In this document: positions 59,201 through 64,000 of the stretch, one piece after another
Layout of the letters: each line of letters begins with the position of its first letter
Position numbering within the stretch: position 1 is the first letter of the stretch
Source: Edaphochlamys debaryana
Lineage: Eukaryota > Chlorophyta > Chlorophyceae > Chlamydomonadales
Direction of reading: 5' to 3'
DNA length: 64,000 nucleotides
Assembly: GCA_016858145.1 (NCBI GenBank)
Contig: JAEHOE010000028.1
Location: 62,001-126,000 of the forward strand
Translations under genes and position numbers: made by a program
The notes under the pieces: generated by a model
Seen by the model: the letters and a program-made list of their open reading frames with translations, nothing else
Database searches by the model: none
Told to the model about the DNA's origin: nothing

Positions 59201-59596
59201 CCAAGGGAGCACTGTGGCAAGACGCTTGAGACGTGGCATGGCCCACGGGCCGATGGGCCTGCTTGAGGCGTACCGGGGCATGTCTTCTGCATGCCAGGGC
59301 CGTCGGGCGGGGTGGCCAGCTGGCAAGGGCCGACGCAATGGGGTCTGCTTGAGGCCGGGGCCGTACATGTCAGGTGCCCTGCTTCGAATGACCAATGGCA
59401 CTCGATGTCACCTCAATTGCCACTCAACCCCATTCCGCCCCCCAACCCGAACACACAGGTGATGCAGGAGGCCCTCGACGCGGTGCCGGGCATCAGCCTG
59501 GCCGCCGGCCTCGAGTGGGCCGTGGAGGCCTTCTCGTTCTTGGCCCAGCTGCCCAAGGAGCTGCGCTCAGAGCCCGACGAGGAGGCGGAGCACTGA
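56249..59596 (+). CDS. F-box-like/LRR-like protein, copy B, with a retroelement fragment in intron 2
   Basis: Predicted 606 aa. Exons 56249-56449, 56546-58027, 59459-59596. Protein layout is as in copy A. Exon 1 is diverged, while much of exon 2, the start of intron 2 and exon 3 are almost identical in DNA. The C-terminus ends in an acidic SEPDEEAEH absent from copy A. Intron 2 is 1431 bp against 277 bp in copy A. The 1154-bp difference equals a 1160-bp insertion minus 6 missing bases. Splice sites are intact, so the gene may still be expressed. Confidence 0.85.
58068..59227 (-). mobile_element. Ty3/Gypsy (chromovirus-type) integrase fragment in an intron
   Basis: The minus strand encodes about 385 uninterrupted residues of a retrotransposon integrase. 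It has the H2C2 zinc-binding region (PLAGH, CDSCQRSK), then the DDE core with MDFIMGLP, VTDRDSRFTG and FHPQSDGQTERMN. It ends in VFHVSLLRPY and the start of a chromodomain (VWRVEKILDHE). No LTR, gag, protease or reverse transcriptase is present. Comparison with copy A places the borders after ttacctg (58067) and before gagacgtgg (59228). Six bases of the original site (gaggta) are gone and there is no target-site duplication. Base composition is visibly less GC-rich than the host gene. Confidence 0.9.
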
Positions 59597-61150
59597 GGGC
59601 AGGGCACGGAGCAGGCTCAGGGAGCAGCGGGTCAGGCAGAGGGCCGCGTCGTGGGCAAGTTCTTTGCGCAAGGCAGCGGCCTCACCCCGATCTGGGGTCA
59701 CCATGTGGGGCTTGGGGTGCGAGGTGAACTGTGTGGGACTCGGTAGTAGAAGGCGAATGGGGCCTGAGCGCGCAGGTGTAGTGCTATAGGATGAACCTTG
59801 AAGTGACCAAGGGGCTTGTGGGCAAGATGCATTCAGCATCCACACGTGAGACGCAATGTGTTGCACGCACCGGGACCCGAGTCAAGATTGACATGACAGC
59901 GGCCTGAGCACTGAATAATGGCATACGGTCGGGTGACTGACGAGTGGAATGCAGTGGGGTGCAGGCCCTGGGGCTAAAAGGGTGGAGCAACTGACAGGTA
60001 CAGAGCGAGCCTTAGGGGCTGGCAGGGGACGCCTGCCATTGTACGGCTTTAATGAAGTAACTTGAGGGCTCAGACCTGCTCAGACGCTGAGCGTCATCGT
60101 TGGTGGGTTGCGATGCAGGTCATTTAGATGCAAGCTGAGGTGACAATTGATAGTCTAGGGACTGGGCTGCTGGGCAACAGAGCGAGGAGAGCAGGAGGGT
60201 GAGCAGGCAGGAAAGGGCTGAGGCAGAGGCAAGGCTCCCAAGGCTGTCGTGTCCCCAGGGCTCGGGGCCCAGGGCTTGCCTTTGGGGGCCGGGGACTGGA
60301 CTGCGGGACAAGGACGGAGCCGAGTCGATACTCGATATTGTGCGACAAGGAGCCGATTCGATAGAACCAATCGCACAACGCAACAGGCCTGCAAGAAGGG
60401 GTCAGGGAACGAACTGGGGGCCCGACAGATGACCACCTATGGCGGCTCACTGAGCCTCACATTCCAAAGCCATGACCCAACCAAGCCGTGGCCAGCCAAC
60501 GCCACGACTGAGGGCAGCTCCCACCACGTATGTTGGTCCAGGTGGAACGTGCTGGGCTTAACTGAGGGCCTCACACAAGGTGGTCATGCTTTGCACCCTC
60601 AACCCTCCTGAGCATCACCAAGGACCACACATGCATGCCAGCGTCTTGCATGTATCACGAACCTGCCTCGGGCCGTAAGCTGCGCAACCCCGCCATCCTT
60701 GCTTCCGTACCAGTACCATACCAGTACTAGACAGCGGTACCCTAGATGCCTGACAATGCCGGCGGGTGGCGGCCCGGCAGCGAGCATGCCATCCTTGCAT
60801 TTTGCATTAACCCCTGCCTCTCATAGCAAGTTCGCAGAGATGAGATCAGCGTTACGAGTGAATTACTCCCTAACTTGCTACTGTTGTACATTATCTACAT
60901 AAACGCCACCCAGACGACACCGTGTACTGCCCATCACAGACACATAGCCCCGCTGCGACCATGCAGTCCTGCACGAACATCACCCACCCCATGCAGCTCA
61001 AGTACAAATGCAATCCCAGCCTCGCCATATAAATGTACTGTAGCACATTGTCACATCATCAGTGCTCCCTCGCACTCCCGCACTCCCACACGGGTGCCAG
61101 CAGAGCCCAGGTGCCGTCTGCCGGTTGCCATGACGACACCCCATGCAGCC
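59597..61150. other. Convergent intergenic region
   Basis: This is 1554 bp between the 3' ends of LRR gene B (plus) and the membrane-protein gene (minus). No frame shows start, splice or family support. Part of it (60800-61080) is AT-richer, fitting 3' UTR or spacer. Confidence 0.5.
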
Positions 61151-64000
61151 CTAGGGCGCCTCAGGTACGGCCGCCAGCTCCTCGCTTTTCCTCTGCCGAT
61201 TGACCGGGGGGCCACCGGCGTCGTGACTCTTCCTGAGGCCCGGCACGCTGACCACTGACCTGAACAGTCCCTGGCCTGGCGTAATGGAGCTCAGAACCCG
61301 AAGGCGACCGCTGATACCGGCACTCATATCTGAGAGACGGGCCTGAATACTCTGGTGCACTGCAGACGCAGCTCCCGAGGCTTTGGGGATGAAGGACCGC
61401 ACTGCCGTCTTAAGCCTGACCAGGGCTTGGTGCTCGGGCCTCAGGCGGTGCACACGCACCGTCTGGGCCACAAGGAGCATGAGGACACCAAAGATGACTG
61501 GCAGATTGATGCAGAGGCATGCGATTGACGTGGCGAACTCGACCTTGGAAACTCCGGCGACGGGTGAATCGCCGCCACCACCCGTCAGCGCTTGCTGGAA
61601 CGCAATCGAGCACAGGAAGGACGTCAGGAGAAGGGTGTACAGCACCAGCGTGTACAGCCGCCGTACGGCGAAGTTATTGATCGGGCGCCACACGCCGTAC
61701 ATATGGAGCATGCCTGCGATCACAACCGTGCTGCACGCCAGCTGGACCTGTGGGCCGGCATCCGGAGAGCGAGTTGGGTAACGCTGAGCTAGAGCAGACC
61801 AGGACCTGTCCCTTCCCTCGACCCGCCCACAGCCTGGGCTAGAAGACCCCTAGCCGCTAGCTAAGCACCCAACCGACGGCATGCCCATGAGAGAGTCCTC
61901 ACGTAATTGCCGAAAGGCTGGAGGGTGGTCGAGATGAGCGCCAGCACCGTCATCTCGGCGCACGACACGCCGTGCCACCAGTACCGGTCCGTCCTGTGTG
62001 GGGGCAGCAGGCAATCCGTCGAGTGCAGCACCTCATAGGTCTGCATACCAATGCAAGTGGCGTTCCACCTATAAAGAGTGACTGCCTCATCACATGCACT
62101 GCATCTCAACCGCTAGATGGTCGGGTGGCCTCAACCCGGCGGGACAGAAAGCCCCGAGCCCTTGTGTGCCCTGTGTGGGACCCAAGCCCATGCAGCTCCC
62201 ATGGAAAGGCCCGCAATCCCAGCAGCCCCGCCCACCTGTACGGCACCAGCAGCTGCTCTGCCACGTGCTTGCGCTTGACGTTTCGCTGCCAGAGCTGGCG
62301 CACCGCCCTGGGCAGAGACCTGACGTCCGCCAGGCTCCCGTCCTCCGCTTGGACTCCGCTCCCGTTTCCCCGCGCCCCCCGCGGGCCCCGCGCAAAAGGC
62401 GTGACGAACTCTTCGCCAAGAGCGGTCGCCGTATGCAGGTCGTGCAACTGCCCACCTCCCGGCGCTTGATCCTGGCCGGCTGGACAGGGACCCTCGGCAG
62501 CCCTGAAGCGGACGCCCAGGTGTCCCGCACCACTGTCAGGCGGGGCCCGAGGCGGCCCACGCAGGGCACTCGAAGCGCCGCCCCCAGCCACTGCCCCCTG
62601 GCCACCATGGGGCGCCCGGTCAGCGCCCTCGTCGCCTGCGTCCGCTGCGTCCTCCGCTCCGCCAGGGTCTTGCTGGGAGCCTGGCGTGGCAGGCACGCCC
62701 GTGGCATGCGCAGCGCTCGCACCGGGTCCGGTGTTGTCCGCTGCTGCAGCCGCTGCCCTGGCGGCCTGCTGATGTGCCAGCCGCAGCCGCAGCGGCGCGC
62801 CAGGGGGCAGCGGTCGGGGCGGGCGCTCCCCCTCCTCCACCGCATCCTGGGCGCCGTGTTGGGTGAGGACTGCATCGCCCGTGGTACTGCCGGGCTGCGA
62901 AGCGTCTCCCGCCAAGCTAGCGACTCGCAAGGAGACGTCCGCCTGTGAGATCGGAGTGACGCTGCCGAAGCCCGGGGCCTCGGCGGGGTCTGCAGGCGGC
63001 GGCGCTGCGGGCGGTGGCAGAGGCGGGACTGGTGACAGGGGCAGAGCCAGGCGTGTCGCAGCCGTCTCGTCCTGCCAAGACAGCGAGGCCGTGCCCTTGG
63101 AGCCGCCCTTGCCGGCTCCTGGGGGTCCAGGCTTGTTGGCCGCCGGCACTGCCGGTGTTCCGCCCTCCTCTCGGCTCGCATGTCGATGCCCACCGGCATG
63201 GGCAGGGGCGTGCCCGGGGGCGGCCATTGAGTTGGGCGCTGATGGCCCTATTGCGGACGGTTGCGTGGTTTCGCCCGCCAAGGCTGCGACCGCCTTGTAG
63301 CCAAGCTGACCGATCGGCAGGGCGCTGGCGTCCTGGGTTGCGCCCTCGTGCAAGCCTGGAGAGGACGGGTTGGCCGTGGGCGCCGCGGGTGCGCCCTGTA
63401 CGCTAGCTGACGCTTGCCCGGGTGCACTGCCGAACGTTACTCGAGCTGGCTGCCGCCCAGCGGTGGATGCCGCGGTGTTGTCGGCTCCAGGGACCTCCGT
63501 GTCAGGGTCCGGCTCCGGGGCAGGGTGGGCGGCTGGAGGGACCAGGCTAGCTTGGTCAGGCGGAGGGGCAGGAGTTTCGCCGCCCGCTTCCTCCGTGCTG
63601 AGCGGGTAGCCACTCGCCGTTGCGACGCTGGCCCCAGCCGGGTAGCCGCTGCAGTTGGCGATCGCGTTCCTGTGCATCACGATCTGCGCCCAGTCCGTTT
63701 CGGACGGTTCTCTGGAGCTGTCGGAGCTTTGTTCCGCGCGTGCATTGGTCGCCTGAGCCTCTGCCTTGTCGTACTTGCTCCGCGCATGCGCCTCTCCCCC
63801 GCGCGGCTGCTCGGCACTGTGCTGTGCGACAAAGCCGTCCAAGTGATAGCGATGAGCTGCACTCCTGCCGTACACCGAGTGCAGGATCCAGACCAGGAAG
63901 ATGGGGCAGCCCAGGGTGAAGAGGACCAGGCCGGGGACGCCCAGGCCCATGACCAGGGCCATGTGCCTGCAGGCGCAAAGGGCAGGGGGGCGCGGGGGTG
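61151..64000 (-). CDS. Multi-pass membrane protein, C-terminal part (runs off the window)
   Basis: Three final exons are visible: 63966-62236, 62068-61903 and 61747-61151, encoding 830 aa to the stop; upstream exons lie beyond 64000. The first visible segment is a membrane helix (GVPGLVLFTLGCPIFLVWIL). About 530 residues of Ala/Pro/Gly-rich, mostly polar sequence follow. Then come a basic KRKH patch, WNATCIGMQTYEVLH, RYWWHGVSCAEMTVLALI and several helices (QLACSTVVIAGML, LYTLVLYTLLLTSFLCSIAF, CLCINLPVIFGVLMLLVAQTV). The last 90 residues are basic and probably cytosolic. The pattern (a GxPxxxxxxL helix, then YWW, then a helix bundle) recalls the C-terminal membrane module of large algal Cys-rich or TRP-like surface proteins. 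The family assignment is tentative. Confidence 0.72.

Larger units (their letters stand above)
51463..59596 (+). repeat. Tandem segmental duplication covering a gene tail and an LRR gene
   Basis: Unit 1 runs from about 51463, just upstream of exon 6 of the 258-aa gene, to 54766. Unit 2 runs from about 54991 to 59596. In both, exon 6, exon 7 and an F-box/LRR-like gene follow in the same order and orientation. Exon 6 is 142 bp in both and differs at very few bases; the first 42 bases of the next intron are identical. The left breakpoint lies inside the intron before exon 6. Confidence 0.9.

Noticed and set aside
58068..59227. Reading the insertion as a horizontally acquired host gene because of its lower GC
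   Set aside because: The integrase, H2C2 and chromodomain order identifies a Ty3/Gypsy element; such elements commonly differ in composition from host genes.
1..64000. tRNA, rRNA, CRISPR or operon structures
   Set aside because: I found no cloverleaf, rRNA segment, spaced repeat array or ribosome-binding pattern; gene structure is eukaryotic throughout.

Overview
This is nuclear DNA of a volvocine green alga, Chlamydomonas-like. The window is very GC-rich. Genes are split into many short exons by introns of roughly 80-450 bp. Proteins carry long Ala/Gly/Pro tracts, and TGTAA polyadenylation signals follow some genes. The gene content also fits: a chloroplast-directed octotricopeptide-repeat protein, a multi-membrane class III cyclase and a CHID1-type GH18 protein. 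I rebuilt each gene by hand from splice junctions, requiring phase to be kept across every intron. Exon edges should be accurate to the base in most cases, but no transcript evidence was available.

Layout: (1) 1.4-9.2 kb, two head-to-head Fringe-like (GT31/DUF604) glycosyltransferase paralogues. (2) 10.4-23.3 kb, a 29-exon predicted membrane guanylyl cyclase of about 2352 aa. (3) 24.7-27.1 kb (minus), F-box-like/LRR-like protein 1. (4) 27.9-34.7 kb (minus), an octotricopeptide-repeat protein with a chloroplast-type leader. (5) 35.3-41.7 kb (minus), a kinesin-14. (6) 42.0-44.1 kb (minus), a small RING protein resembling Topors. (7) 44.7-49.4 kb (plus), a CHID1-like GH18 protein. (8) 50.0-51.9 kb (plus), an unrecognised 258-aa protein. 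(9) 51.5-59.6 kb, a tandem segmental duplication: two F-box/LRR-like genes and a truncated second copy of gene 8's tail. The second LRR gene carries a Ty3/Gypsy integrase fragment in an intron. (10) 61.2 kb to the right edge (minus), the C-terminal part of a multi-pass membrane protein.

The genes do not form one pathway. What links the window is genome dynamics: an inverted gene duplication, a tandem segmental duplication with patchy near-identity, a retroelement fragment inserted without target duplication, and small tandem duplications spanning 5' splice junctions. One of the last appears to have created an intron. GC-AG introns are unusually common, about 7 of some 111 inferred introns. 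The most promising undescribed items are the three-member F-box/LRR-like family with its own C-terminal module, and the very large cyclase.
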